A stretch of 64,000 nt of DNA, taken from assembly GCF_047511655.1 (NCBI RefSeq), contig NC_133392.1, forward strand, positions 27,232,001-27,296,000. Direction: 5' to 3'. The notes beneath the pieces were generated by a model. It saw only the letters and a program-made list of their open reading frames with translations, was not told where the DNA came from and did no database searches. This DNA comes from Castor canadensis (lineage: Eukaryota > Chordata > Mammalia > Rodentia > Castoridae). Shown piece by piece: positions 39,235-54,200 of this stretch (position 1 is its first letter; each line of letters starts with the position of its first letter). The position numbers and the translations under genes were made by a program.

Positions 39235-42200
39235 ATGATGTTGGTACTAAGACCTTTATTACATCATAAAAAGTCTACTGTCATCGTTTATTGTATGTAC
39301 ATGCTCCTGTGGGGCAGTTCCCCCACCCATCCCCACCTGCCCATCCTCCACAGTGCCAAGCAATTCTCCAAACCTATCAACTATTTAATAGAAGAATTGG
39401 AGGAAGTGGCCCAGGGCTGATGGGTGTGGGGTGAGAGAGGGAAACAAAGTGCAGAGTGGTTGGGTTTTGCTCTCAACACCTGACCTGGCAGGAGGGGTAT
39501 AAGGCAGGCACTGCAGGGTGGGCACAGCGATGCCTCCCCAAAGCTGCCAGGCTGGAGGCAGAGGCTGCAGGTGGTACCTGAGTGAACTCTCAGGTTGGAC
39601 CCTCAGGAATGGAGAGTAGAGGAATAAGGTCCAGCAGTCTGAAGTGGGTCCCAGCAGGGGCTATGAAAGTTCTTTTCCCTATCCAATGGCAGCAAAAGCA
39701 GCTCAGATTGAACATGAAGAGTTCATCGCTCCTGGGACAGCTGGAAGGTGGGCCTGGGATTGCCTGGTGGGAAGTATTGGTCCTGATCTCTGAGGGACCT
39801 GCCTTAGTTGACCTCGGAGGTGGGTATGGGGTCTGTGGGTCGGGGTGTGGCCAGGAGAGGCACAGGAGAGGTGGCCTCGATAAGCGCAGGGTTGAGGATG
39901 ATGGGCAGAGTCATGGGTGGCACGCCCACCTGTAGTGGGGAGGCCAAGGGCTGCAGGATTAGTGGGGACTGGGTCAGAGGGGGAGGACCATCTGGGGTAG
40001 GACTCAGGCTGCTGGGGTTAGAGGCCACTGGTGACCCAGGGGAGCTGCTGGTGGTGGCTCGGAGGCCCTCAGGATTCTCCAAGTCTGTAAGGAAAGTAAG
40101 ATGCCTGCAATCAGACTTGTTGTTGGTATGAACAACTCTCACATTCCCCAGCTGGTATACCAAATCTCTGTTCTTCCCAATTCTTTTCCTGGGCTAAAAC
40201 ATTGGGAGTCTCCCCTCAAAACTCATCCCAAAGTTCAGCCACCTTATTATAACTCTTCACCTCTTTCACTGTACCCCTCATCAGGTTAAATTTGGTCTGG
40301 ATTTTACTAGACTCTAAAGGTAGCCTGAAAATCTCAAGCAGTATTCATCATAGCTTATTTGGCCTTGCTATTTCTCACAGGAAAAGCAGGCAAACAGGAT
40401 TCTTCTGTTGACTCTTTTCCCTGCCTTCTAACCCATGCTTAGTTGCAATCCCAAGCTACCCTGGACATCCTTTTAGGCCTCCTTCTTCTTGGCCAACGCC
40501 CAGCAGTTCAGCTTGGAGAAACTCACCACAGGCCCCCAGCTCTGAGAGTATCTCTGGGGGAGGTGGATGACCAGGTATTCTGGGGTCACCAGCAGCAGAA
40601 GTCAGGTGGGCTGAGGCCAGAGGTTTTTGGCTATGATGCTCCGTTGGAATAGGGTCTAGGGCAGGCAGAGAATCCAAATGGCAATTCTTAGTGCTTTCTT
40701 TCCAGCAGGATCCTAGCTACCCCTGGGTCTTTCTACCCACTGGTTTTCCCACCCCTCAAGTCACAGAACAAATTCAGCTTCGAGGATTCTTTTAAGGCTG
40801 GGCCAGGCCCCCTACCCTGGATGACAGTCTGCTTGAAGAGTTCATCGCGCAGGTGTGGCAGAAAGCAATCAATGCGCTCCCAGGTGATTTCCCAGAGGGC
40901 AGAGGGGCCACCTCCTCGTGCATCTGCATTGTGGAAAATCTCTGCTGTGTCCATCACCAGGAGCATGTTCTTCAGAGATTCAGGGATGGCCTCTGACTGT
41001 AGGTGGCAGCAGGACCATGAGAACAGAAAAGAGGCATGAGGGAGGCAGATGCCAAGGGGGAGACAGCAAGTCTGCCAACAGATGTGAAAGGAAGTGGCCA
41101 GTGAGAGTCAAGCTAAGGTAGAACATACCAGTAAATCACTGGAGCCTGCATGCATGTACTTGTCCATGAAGTCAAGGATGGTGAGCCAAAGGGCAGCAAA
41201 GGTGGAGAGTGACAGCAGTGGAGACAGGTGCTGCAGAAAGACCTAGGACACACCAGCCCCTTTCAGCCAAGGGTGGTGTTGGAACCTTCTGTATCCCTTT
41301 CCAAGGCTGGGAGGCAACCTTGCCCCACCTTGCATGGGAATCTTAGATCAGAGATTGCTCTGAAAATCCAGAATTCCCCAAAGTCCCTGGGTCCTGCAGA
41401 GTCTCCATAGCCAGGGGTCCTGAGCACCTACATTCTATCTCTAGGTCCCACCAGAAACCCTGGCTTTCCTCCTTGGGGAAAGGCAGGGGTTGGGAGAGTA
41501 GGTAGATGTAGGATGGCGAGCAGTACCTTTGAGAGCAGTGTGGAAGCTCTCATCCGGGTCTCCTCCATTCCACCCACATCTGCTGGGCTGATGTTCTCTA
41601 ACAGCTTTGTTAGTAGAGGAAACAGCACCTGATAGGTAAATATCCAATGTCACCTTAGCAGGATCAGTTGGGCAATCTTGCTCAAGGAAGATGGAGCTAG
41701 GGAGGTTGGGAGGAGCAGGGAAAGTCTGATGCAGGCTAAGGACAGACATTAGGGGCTCTTCAGGCTTCCTGGCTCTCCCTGCCTTTGGTTCTGAACATTA
41801 TCTTAAGACCAGTATGAAGTCCTACCTTGTTAAAACAGGACTCCCATTCCAGGGCATCTAGCTTTTGCAGGTCATGTACCAGTAGTGCTCGCTGCAGATA
41901 GGTCAGTGCCTGCATCCGCACCTGGCGCCGGGCGTCACAGCACAGGCAGGCAATACCTGAGAGCAAGAACAGGTTGAGGATCACTCAGGTATTTGGTCCT
42001 GGTGTTCCCCAAGCTCCAGCATTACCTCTGCCCTACCCTGCCTCCTCCTGCAGGTTTACCCTGTAGTAAAGGGCACCAGCAATGGGCCCAGAGGGTGCGT
42101 GAATCAGCTTCAATCTTCTGACCACCTGTCTCCAAGTGGCGCTGCTCCTCTGCCCATGAGCTGTAGATAGAGGCTGCCCGAGTATGCAAGGTGTGCATCA

Positions 42201-45200
42201 GGTCTAGCAACTGGAATCATAGGAGAGGACAGTACATGAGTGGGATTAAGTCTGGTGGGTCTCTTCCCCACTCCCTGGCCACTGTCCCTGAATTATCAAA
42301 GGGCTTCCAGCATCAGTCATGTCATGCTCCACCCATCTTGCTGCTCCCTTTGCCTTGACTTGATGAGCTGGTTGCCCTGATCCTGGCTGTATTTCTCAAA
42401 ATCAGGAGTTGCTCATGGTAGAGACTTTAGATGTGGATTAAGATTAAACAACATTATAGCAAGAAACGTACTTTTCAATTCTATTTCATATCTTCTCATA
42501 CAAAAAGCCTCTTTAAAAACTTAATTAACTAATGCATTTAATTAATTTTGTTAATCTTATTTAAAAACAAAGCAAATCGCAGGTTCAGAGACTTTCATGG
42601 GCAGTAGTGTCTGGCCAGATCTAATCCTTTTTTTTTTTTTGATACCAGGTCTAACTATGTAGTCCAAGTTGGTCTCAAATTTATAATCCTCCTGCCTCAG
42701 CCTCCCTGGTGCTGGGTATTAGTCAGGTGCCACAGCACCAGGCTAATACTTTTTTTTTTTTTTTCCATCATTTTTTTTTCTAAGGATATTCTACTTAAGA
42801 CAACTGTTTCTCCATTTTTTGGGCAGTACTGGATTTGAAATAAGGGCCTCATGCTTGCTAGGCAGGTGCTCTACCACTTGAGTCGTGTCCCCCGCCCTTT
42901 ATGATTTTAGTTTTTGGATAGGGTCTTGCATTTTTGCCTGAGGCCAGCCTCAGACCATTATCCACCTACTTATACCTCTTATGTAGTGGAGACTTCAGCT
43001 GTGTGGCACCCCACGTAGCTTAGTGGTTGAGATGGGGGTTTCATTAAGTTTTTGCCCAGGCTGGCCTTAAACTGAGATCCTCCCAATCTCTGCATAGCTG
43101 AGATTACAAGCATTAATCACTACACCTGGCCTGTTTCTCCATTTAGTTATATAAAGTCAATTCATAAAATCAATTTTATATGCCTTGAATAAACACACAA
43201 TAACTCTGGAAAGATAGACTGTGATGGAAGGATAACTGGTGATGTGATTGTCTCTAGTTAGGGGAACTTAATGGCTGGAGACAGGAATGGGATGGAAACT
43301 TACTTTTGTTAGTTTACCCTTTTGTATATGTATATGTACCATGTACATATATTACCTATCCAAAAAATAAACAAATCTTAATTTTAAAATAAATTAAGCA
43401 AAGATTTACAAATGGACTTGGATAAGGGGAATTCTGTGCAGGTAGTGGTTGAGGGCTTAGGGCAGAACATACGGGCCTTTCCTCTTAGTAGTCCTGGCTT
43501 TCCCTGGCCCTGCCCAGGCTCCTAGTCTCAGGGACAGGGGAGGAGAGAAAGTAAAGGGTGCCATACTTACGTCCTGACTGACCTGTAAAGACACCGTATG
43601 ATAGCTGGCAGGCACACCTTCATCTTCATCGTCATCACTATGCCCACCCCGAGTGGCATGTTGGCTGGAGGTTCGAGGCCTCCGAAGCATTGAGCCCTCC
43701 TTGGATTTTTTCTTGAAGCGGTTCCCTTTGCTGTCATATTTGTGACTCTTGCCACGTTTTTCTTGGGACTTGCATCCTGAACAGAGCCGGACCAAGCTCA
43801 CATTTCCACAGCCACAGGCAAAAATGTCCTGCCCTTCTCCACCTCCCCACCATATAACCACATGGCCACCCCCCCAACTGCTCCTTCATCAGGTGACCTA
43901 CCACCATTCAGACTGGCCTCCACAAAGATGCGGAGAGTCTTGACACAGAGCTCAAAGTTGTCAGGGGTGATGTGGGCAGCATCTCGAACAATGAAGGACA
44001 GTGATTCAACACACTTAAGCAGGGACTTTGTGTCATGTGGCCCAAGGTCCAGCCCCACTGTTAGACTATACTGATTGACCAGGGGTGAAGGGCCTGGTCG
44101 GCTGGGTCCTGGCCCTGGCTTGGAGTTATCAATGTCATCCTTCCCCACCTGTAAAGTACATAGGATACAAAATGGGGGCCCAGGAATGTCCTCTCAGAGA
44201 ACCAGGAATTTCTGTTACAGGCCCAGGAGGGACGACCCACCAGCCACCCACCCACTCACTCACCATTAACCAACCACTGTTGACCACATCAGCATCTGTG
44301 GCTGATCGGTGTATCTTGCCAGGCCTGCCATGGTCAGTGTAGACCTCTGAGTCAGAAGTGTATCCCCGGTCCAGGCTAACATCATTTTGATGATAGGATG
44401 GGAGCTCGCTGTCTGACTGGGCCCCTAAGACAGGCAGGGAGAAGAGAAGAGTCCAGGTAGGGATGGGACATTGGGGCAAAGGATAATTTAGACTCTTGGA
44501 AGAAAGGTGCTGAGGCCTGGCCTCCTCTCTGTCTGGTCTGGCTTATTTTCAGCCTGGTCACCAGAGGGCTGAGATCTGGATAGCTTCTCTCTTGACCAAA
44601 TAGGGAAGCAGGCTAATTTGGGCTCCTGATAGCATCTAGTAGCAGCTGTTAGGGAAAGGGGGTGGCAACAAGGACATAGTTTCTGGGGAAGCATGCCTTC
44701 ACGATAGTAGGAAGCTTGACTTCATAGCATTCTGCATTGCCTACTTGCTTTCATGCTATTTAACTGTGGGCACTGGCCAACAGGCACTAGAAGATCTAGA
44801 AGCAAATGGCAGAAGCCAGGCATGTTTAATCTGCTCAATGCAATAACCTGTGTTTTGTTTTCATGTTCTGGCTCCTGGGCCATAGCTACTTATCTGCCAG
44901 TGAGAGTTTCTCTGGGAAAGAGCTTACCAGCATCAGGTGCGTCAGCTCTGGCTGTGGCCTGTAGAGCAGCTGGAGGCTTCATGCCTGAGCCAATGCATTC
45001 TAAGAGAGTGAAGAGTGTGGCCCAGTCATCACCCAAGTGGATGTTGGCTGCGTTGGTCTTAAGGAGTTCATGGAGCCCATATGCAACCTGGTGGCTGACT
45101 CTGGACAGCACACTGGGCTTCATCAGTAGTAAGATGCGCAGGGAGAGAAGGACCTGGAGTGGGGGTGGGGAGCAGGAAGTGGGGAGTGGGTATATATTTT

Positions 45201-48200
45201 TCTGACTAGTCCCCTTCCCCATCGTCTTTTTAGGTCAGTGAGGAGTTTGGCTAAGACCCAACTTGAGACAATGGTGCTGGTCTTGTCTTTTCCTCTTTTT
45301 TTTTTTTTTGGTGTGGTGCTAGGGATCAAACCCACTACCTTGCACATGCTAGGCAAGTGCTCTACCACTGAGCTGCACCCTTGGCCCATCTTCATTTTTT
45401 TACATTGAAATATTTATTGAGTTAATTAGGCTCATATGCAATTGTAAGAAATAATACAAGGAGGTCCCTTATACACTTTGCCCAGCTTATTCTAATGGTA
45501 ACATTATCCAAAAGTAAGTACAATATCATAATCAGGATACTGATATTGATCTTATTTGGATTTCTCTTAACTTTACCTGTATTCATATATGTATGTATCT
45601 AGTACCAATTTTACCACCTGTGTAGGTTTGTGAACCTACAAGTCAAGACAATGAACAGTTCCTACACCATGGAACCCTTGCTGCTGCCCTTTTATAATCG
45701 TATTTCCTCCTTTTCCCTGACCTATTCCTAACCCCTTGCAATCTAGCCTCAACTTCTAAAATTTTGTGAGGTCAAAAATGTCCTACATACAGGCTGAGTG
45801 CTGGCAGTTTGTACCTTTAATCACAGCTACTCAAGAGACAGAGATCAGGTGGATTTGTGATTTGAGGCCAGCCCAAGCAAATGGTTTATGAGACCCTATC
45901 TTGAAAATATCCAACACAAAAAAGGGCTGGCAGAGTAGCTCAAGTGGTAGAGCACCTGCCTAGCACATACAAGGCCTTGAGTTCAAACTCCAGTACCACC
46001 AAAAAAAAAAAAAGTCATATAAATGTTATTATATAGTATATAATCTTTGGAGATTGGCCTTTTACTCACTATAATTCCCTGGAGATGCATCAATAGTCTG
46101 TTCTTTTAAACTGCTGAATAGTATTCCATGGTATATGTATACCATAGTTTATTCACGTATTGCAAGTAATCTGAACTGATCCAGTTTTTGGCTACTATGA
46201 ATAAAGCTTCTATGAACATTCATGTGGTCTTGAGATCTTGACACTTGAGCCATACCTCTAGCCATTTTTGCTTTTATGTTACTTTTTAGATAGGGTCTTG
46301 AGTTTTTGCCTGGGGCTGGCCTCAGACCATGATCTCCTACCTTTGACCTATCACGTAGCTGGGGTCACAGGTACATGCTACCATGTTTTGGCTTAATGAA
46401 TGAGATGGGATCATACTAACTTTATGCTAGGCTGGTCTGGAACCTTGATCTTTCTGATCTTTGCTTCCAGAGTAGCTGAGATTATAGGCATGTAACTAGG
46501 AGGGTCCAGTCTTTTTTTTTTTTTTTTAATAACAAGATAAGCTTTCATTTTTTTCTGGGATAAATGCTCAAGAGTTCAATTGCTGGGTTGTATAGTAATT
46601 GCGTGTTTAGTTTTATAAGAAACTGCCAACAGAGTAGCTATAGTATCTTTTATTCTCACCAGCAATGTATGAATAATCCAGTTTCTTTGCATCCTTGCCA
46701 GCATTTGGTATTATCACAGTTTTTACTTTACCCACTCTGTTAAGGGTACAGTAGTACCTCATCATGGTTTTAATTTACATTTCCCTGATGGCTAATGGTG
46801 CTGAATGATTGGCCATCTGTATATCTTCTGTGGTGAAATGTCCATTCTGTTTTGATAATAGTCTTTTTTCAAATATGTGATTTGCAAATATTTGCTACTG
46901 GTCTATAATTTCTTTTCACTCTTCAAACAGGTTCTCATAGAGCGAGTTTTTAATATTAAGTTCAATTTATCAATTTTTTCCTCTTATAGTCTGTGCTTTA
47001 CTGTCAAGTCTAAAAACTTGAGCTGGTGGAATGGCTCAAGTGGAAAAATACTTCCCTAGTAAGCACATGGTCCAGTGTTCAACCCCAAGTACTGCCAAAA
47101 AAAAAACCAAAAACCAAAAAATCCTCCTTAGTTATAGATTCTAAAGATTTTCTACTAGTTTTTATGGTTTTTACAGTATATATTTAAATTCATGATCTAT
47201 TTGAATCAATTTTTCTACAAGGTATGAAGTTTTTGTTTTTGTGGTATCGGGGTTTGAACTTAGGCCTACACCTTGAACCACTCCACCAGCCCTTCCTTGT
47301 GATGGGTTTTTTCGAGATAGGGTCTCACAAACTATTGGCCCAGGCTGGCTTCAAACGACAATCCTCCTGATCTCTGCTTCCCGAGTAACTAGGATTACAG
47401 ATGTGAGCCACAGGCGCCAGCCACGGGTGCCCAGTGGTATGAGGTTTTTAACTCAAGGTTCATTTGTTTTAAACTCCTGTGAATTTGAATCACTCCAGGA
47501 CTCTTGTTGAAAAGGCTATCCTTCTTCCATTGAATTGTTTTCATATCTTGGTCAAAAATCAGTTACACTGGACATGACGGTATGTGTCTATAATAATCCC
47601 AGCACATGGGAGACTGAGGCAGGAGGATTGCAAGTTTGAGGCTACATGCAGAATTTGAAGCCAGCCTGGGGCCACAAAGTAAAACCCTGTTTCAAAAAAA
47701 CCAGTTAAGCGTATTTGCGAGTCTGTTTCTAGGTTCGGTTCTGTTCCATTGACCTATGTATCTATTCTTCCACCAATACTACATAATCTTTTTTTTTTTG
47801 GTGGTGGTGGTACTGGGGTTTGAACCCAGGGCCGCTCGCTTGCTAGGTAGGTGCTCTACCACTTGAGTCATGCTTCCAGCCCTGTTGTGTTGGGTATTTG
47901 CTTGGATTGGCCTTGAACTGCAATTCTCCTGATCTCCGCCTCCTGCTAGGATTACAGGACACCTATCAATTCATAATCTTAAAACTGTAGCTATAGTTTA
48001 GTATCAGCCAGAGTGATTCCTCCCACTTAATTAATTAATTTATTTTGGCAGTACTGGGGTTTGAATTCAGGGCTTCATACTTGCTAGGCAGGTGCTCCAC
48101 CACTTGAGCATACCTCGAGGTCCCATTTAATTTTTTGTAAAAATGTTTGGCTATTCTATGGCCTGTGCCTTTGTATGTAAATTTTAGGATAAGCTTATCT

Positions 48201-51200
48201 ATATCTACAAAAAAACTTGCTGGGCTATTTGTTACACTTGTAGATTAATATGGGGAGAATTGACATCTTTATTCTATGTTGAGTCTTCTAATCCATGAAA
48301 ATGTGATTTATTTGTATCTTTGATTCGTATTAATTTTCAGGATACAAATGTTATACAAATTTTGTAAGGTGTATATCTAAGTATTGCACATTTTATTTGG
48401 AGCACTTATAAATGGTATTGCATTTTTCCTGGTGGTACTGGGGATTTGAACTCTTGCTCTTGCTAGGCAGGTGCTCTATCACTTGGGCCATACCCCTTTT
48501 TTTTGTTTTAGTTATTTTTCAGATAAGGTCTCATGGGTTTTTTTGCCTGGGGCTAGCCTTGGACCAAGATTCTACTACCTGTGCATCCCAGTAGCTGAGA
48601 TTACAGGTATGAAACGCCATGCTTGGTTTGTTGGGGGTCTCACTAACTTTTTGCCCATGCTGATCTTGAACTGTGATTATCCTGATCTACACCTTCCAAG
48701 TACCTGGTATTATAGTTGTGTGCCACCATGCCTGGTCCTTAAAGCTTCCATATGTTCATTGTTAGCATGTGGAATTGTGATTAATTTTTATGTACTGATC
48801 TTATGCCCTGTGACTGTGTTGAACTTACTTATTAGTTCAGTGCTGGTTGATTTTTGTAGTTGAGCCAAAAGACCTTATGCTTAGGAATCTGAAACCAGAT
48901 AAAAGGCAGGAGCAGTCCAACCCTACAAAGGCTCAGAGGAAACTACCAAGGTTCAGGGCACTAGCTTCATGCCTGAGGTTATTTCAGGCTCAGCCCTAAT
49001 TCCATATGTTAGACTGGACTAGCCCCGTGGCTGGTCACTGGACTTATGATGTGGAGGACTACATGTACTCACTGTCTTAGGCCATATTCACAGCTGACAA
49101 TGTGGCTTCAGTCCCTTGCATACCCGCCCACCCTCCCAGATGCACTCTGCTTACCTGGCCACTCATCTCTTCTCTCCGGAGCAGACGAATGGCTAGGCGT
49201 AACAGCCCTACCACTGCCCGCTCCACAAGGAAACAGAAATCTTGTGCTTGGACACAGAGGTGGTATAGATGGTCTCGAACAGTCTGCCATACACAGCCTA
49301 CACGGTCCCTACAGAGAACATAAGGGATGAGGACAGTCTCAGCTAGGAGCGTCTATTGGGCAATAAGTCTCTTAAATAATACCAATGAGTCATTGGTATC
49401 ATACTCTAAGCAGATCAGTATAGTGAGCAGGCATCTCCCCTAATGCCTACAGTTTTATGTACTTCTTGCTTCTAGACGCCTTTCAGCAAGATGACTTTCA
49501 TTCTTTTGGCCCATTATGGGGTCTGTCTAAAGATTGCCCTCACCTGTCCTCTCCTACCTGTTCTCCAGTACAATCCTCAGTAGCATCTCCAGACAGAAAG
49601 CAGCATCTTCCTCATCATATGTCTCTTCATCTGGTGTCACTGACACCAGAGCCTGGAGGGGGAACAGCAGCAGGAAAGTAGCTGAAATCAAGGCACACAC
49701 TACTGCCCCTGTTCCCCACTCCTAGACCCAGCCAACTGTCCTATCTATTTCCTTTTCTTATTCAGTACCTTCATGAGCTCCTGCAGGGACTCCAGCTGGA
49801 GGAACTTGCTTTCTGTGATCATCTTTTCTGGGTCACAATGCTAGAGGTGCATAAGAGAGATGATGTCTCCGATAAAAGAAAGAAAATATCCCCAGGAGCC
49901 AAGGAGGGAGGTCAGAGTCATCCAGGTCATGATGAGAGATGATGACAGATCATAAAGAATAGACAGTGCTATTCTTTAACTCACAGGGCTGCATATCTTT
50001 CCAGTAGGGAGTGGTCTAGGCTTTCTCACCAGGGGTGGACAGGCAGTTACCTTGATACATTCCAAAGCCAATCTCTTGGCCTCTTGGTTCTCAGTGGATG
50101 GACCCCGCACACTAGACTGCTCAGGACCACTTAATGTCAGCCAGCTCACAAAGCTCAGTACTGTTGACTCTCCTCTGTAGGAAAAGGGTACATGTTCTGG
50201 TGAGCTCCAAAGTTCTGACCCTTCCTACCCAAGGTTCTCAGCTTCTGGTAGGCCCTTACCGGTTTGATGGTGTCTCTTCTCTCTGTAGAGAGATCTTGCC
50301 ATTGGGATCTACAAAATCTTCTACCTGTAAAAGTAGGTCAAGAATAATTTCATTCCAGGGCTGGCAGAGTGGCTCCAGTGGTAGAATGTCTGCCTAGTAA
50401 GTACGAGGCCCTAAGTTCAACTCCCAGTGCCTTTAAAAATAGTAATAATGATTTCTTTCCATATGTCCTTTGCATTTCTTGCCCCTCAAGCAAAGTTCTT
50501 TGGACTTCTCCCTGTAGCCCTTTGCCCTTACACTATTGTGCCCCTCTAAGTAATGACTGGCAGTGGCTTCTACTTAGCCTTTCTTTACAGGTTACCCCCC
50601 CAATACCACCCTCCCACACAAGATATGTGATATTACATTTGAGAGGTTCTTGGTGAGCACTGGCAGGTATCAGGCCCAGTGCTACTCTAAACCAATTTTA
50701 TATGTAGACATCACAAAATTCTAGGGCTCTTGCCTTGTTAATGTTGACTCGCCTATCAAGAATTACCTCTACCATAGCCTTGGGCAGCAGCTGGGCTCGA
50801 AAGAGCTGTAGCATGGCCTCCATGATATTCTTCCAGCCCTCCCGCAGGATGTCACCATGACGATGGGCCAAATGGAATACTGTCTTGGCTGCAATGTGGG
50901 CTTTAGGGTTGCTTCCAAATACACTGGGCAGGTTCTCAATAGACTGGAGAAGAGGATGAAAAGAGGCTCAGGGCTTGGCTAATGTTTGGAAAGAATACTG
51001 TCTCAGGTCTCTCTGCCTATGGTTCCCTGAGAGTCCTTTGGCTGGTTTGCTTCAATCCCCCATAATACTGATGAGAAGGGCTAACCTGGTTAAGATCTTC
51101 CTCAGTCTAGTATCTCCTCTCCCATCCCATTATGTAAGGTGACTGTTCTCTCTGTCTCTGTATTTTCTCTCTTCTTTTTCTTCTTTCTTTTGGTGGGGGA

Positions 51201-54200
51201 AGTGGGTGGGTAGTGGTGACTATTCTCATTCTAGAGTGTGAAAGCCCTGCCTAAGCTCTGGTGTAGTCAAGGGGTTAGGTGCAGATACAGTTAGATTCAT
51301 GGCTAAAAGAGGGCCTACTTGGAACTTCAAGTACAGTTCCTGCCCCTACTTACCTCATTGCTGAGAGCTGTGAATTTGCACAGAGAGATGATGAGATTGT
51401 CAAACACATCGCTGAGGCCATAGTGGGCGGAGATCATGGCACACTTCCTGTAATATCACCCCATCCCAGAAAGAGAGTCACTGGAAGGCCAGGTAGCCCT
51501 TCCAAGTCCCTGAGGGATTGCATGGGGCTCTTCCCCAATAGTCCCAGGAAGAAACCTTTCACTTGAGTCTGTTTAAGACTGAGATTTCAGCAGGGCACTG
51601 GTGGCTCATGCCTGTAATCCTAGCTACTCAGGAGGCAGAGTGCAGGAGGATGGAGGTTCAAAGCCAGACCCAAGCAAATAGTTTGCGAGACCCTATCTCA
51701 GAAAAACACTTCACAAAAAAAGGGCTGGTGGAGTGGCTCAAGGTATAGGCCCTGAGTTCAAACCCTAGTACCACCAAAAAAAAAAAAAAAAAAGACTGGA
51801 GATTTCCTTAAGTTTTGGCTTCCCTCCCCAAACTCAGGAAGAACCCCATTCTAAGGAAGTAAGAGCAGAAGTCAAAGAGGCATGGAGTTGACCATGTTAG
51901 TTTAGAGAGGTGGGAGGAGGTGAAGACCAAAGCTGGGCTACCTGAAGCCTGAGATGGCTTTCTGGATGATTGTTTCCTCAAGGCTTTTGTCAAAAACATA
52001 AGAAAGAGCAGCAATAGTGGGACCCCAGGTCATAGTGAAGAGGTCAAGATCATAGCTGCCAGGAGGCACACGTAGGAATATTCCCTCGGGGGTGGCACCT
52101 CGATGAAGTAGCACATTCCACACATAGTTCTCACGAACCAAGCCTGTCTGCTCCTCAGGCATCACAATCTCCTCATTCCTGTCAGAAGGTAAGGAAAGAG
52201 TTGGTGTACTCCTGTGAAACTTGACTGGTTCCAAACTAGAGAAGCGGCTGCACCCATACAGGCATTCTTCCATTAATATGAGATCATCAAAAATGAAGCT
52301 CAAACTGGTCACTGGTTCATTCCTATAATCCTAGATACTTGGGAGACTGAGATCTGAAGAACTGAAGTTCAAGACCAAGCCAGGATAAATAGTTGCAAGA
52401 CTCCATCTCCACAATATCCAGAGCAAAATGGGCTGGAGGTGTGGCTCAACTGGTAGAGCGCCTGCTTTGTAAGCACAATGTTGAGTTCAAACCCCAATCC
52501 CACCAAAACTAAAACCAAAACACACACAAAAAAGCTGAAATTCAGTGATCTGTTTTCAGTGATCTGTTTCCCACCTACCAGTGTGGAACCAGGGAGAAAG
52601 AAAGGAAATGTCCCATAATCTCAAAACCCTATCTTTGGGGCCACATGCCTGTGGTCCCAGCTACATGGAAGGCAGAAGTAAGAGGATCATAGTTGCTGGC
52701 CTGCTCTAGGCAAAAATACAAGAGCCATCCGAAAAATAACCAAAAGCAAAAAAAGGCTGGAGTTATGGCTCAAGTGGTAGAGCATCTGCCTTAGCAAGCA
52801 TGATGCCCTGTGTTCAAACCCCAGTACTGCCAAAAGACCCAGCCCTCCCTCCACACAAATCCTGTTTTTAAGTGGGACCTAAGTTCTGTATGTAGTAAAG
52901 GCCTCATATTCTTCCTGAGTGTTGAGAAGATAAAACAATTTTACTTTTTTCTGATTTACAAGAAAGAACTAAGTGTTCCATCTCTGACCTCTGACTCAAG
53001 CCTCACCCTCCAGTGCCCATCTTGACTTCTTTATCATCCAGAAAAAGCATCTTGTAAGCTAGACAGGAAAATCCAGTTGCTTTAGGTTCAGGAAATGCTA
53101 CCATGATATCTCATTTAAGAGCAGTCATTTTGCACAGTGGGGATACATGGAGAATCCCCTTTGAACATTGACTTAAATGAAAGACAGGACTGTAAAATAG
53201 GTATAGTGTGGGGGGGGGGCGGGTACTTGTGGGAGAGGGGAGGGTGAATGAAGGAGATTAAAGTGAGAGTATATGGTTGAGGGACTTCATATACCTGTAT
53301 GAAAAAGAACAAAGAAACCTCTCACAATTGCTTTAAGTGGGACGGGGAAGGAAATAAGAGGGAGAGATGGTGGGGGTGATCTAACCAATGTACAATATAA
53401 GACTATTTGGAATTGTCACAGTGAATCCCTCCTGTACAACAGATACTAATTTTAAAAAAATGGGGGGAAAAAAAAGAGTAGTTTGGGCTAGGGATGTATA
53501 GCTCAGTAGTAGAACATGTGTTTAGCAAGTGAGAAGCCCTGGGTTCAATCCTCACCAACAACCCTAACCCCCCCACAAAAGAGAAAAAATAAGAGGGGCA
53601 GTTCAGACCCTGGCTTAGAGCAGTGAAGTCCCAATATTGTTCAGTTTCTCTCTAAGGAAGAAATGAGTTGGCAGAGGGTGGGTCACCCAACTAAGTCCCA
53701 AGGCTAAATCCAGGGCATGTGAGTCACTGCAGTCTAATGTGACTATAAAAAGTAGGAAAGGAGGCAGTATACCTCTCCTTAACAGAGATGGTGCACTGTT
53801 CTCCATATACACTCACTTGATGGCATGGTACATGTCCTCCAGGATATCTTGCTCAAAATCCTTTCCTCCATTCACACCTTTCAGGTTTTTGCGAAACTCC
53901 TAGAGACAGGCAAGTAAGATTTTTTCCTCCTTGTATCAGTGCTGAAGCCCACCCAAGGAACTTCTGGGTCTGTGATAAATAGGACTTAGGAAACAGCTAA
54001 GTAAAAGAACCCACCTTCCCAACTCAGTTCCTCTTGGCCAGCCCTCCCTGATTCCTTGCACAGAACTTTGTCCACCAGGTCCTCTAGAAACCCCATGTCC
54101 TTCATACTGTCTCCAAAGCTGTGCAATCTTCTCTGCCTTGGCTGGAACCCAAGCTTACCTCCAGGGTCATAGGTGCATTCTGTTTGCGAACATTGTGGTT

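Larger units (their letters stand above)
46030..48880 (-). mobile_element. Ancient L1 LINE (ORF2 region), minus strand, with nested SINEs
   Basis: Blocks of plus-strand sequence match the reverse complement of mammalian L1 ORF2: gaatagtattccatggtata, gttcaattgctgggttgtat, ggttttaatttacatttccc, ggccatctgtatatcttctg, gttctgttccattgacctat, gtagattaatatggggagaa, gagtcttctaatccatgaaa. The copy is old and without usable frames. It is split by seven or more SINEs (46238-46503, 47020-47107, 47231-47428, 47565-47702, 47788-47963, 48042-48124, 48423-48739). It lies in sense with GBF1 transcription. Confidence 0.8.
45154..49154. other. 4-kb GBF1 intron, nested L1/SINE
   Basis: No exon is seen. It holds the L1 at about 46030-48880 and nine or more SINE insertions, listed separately; about 45390-45790 and 48880-49154 are unclassified. 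Confidence 0.75.
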
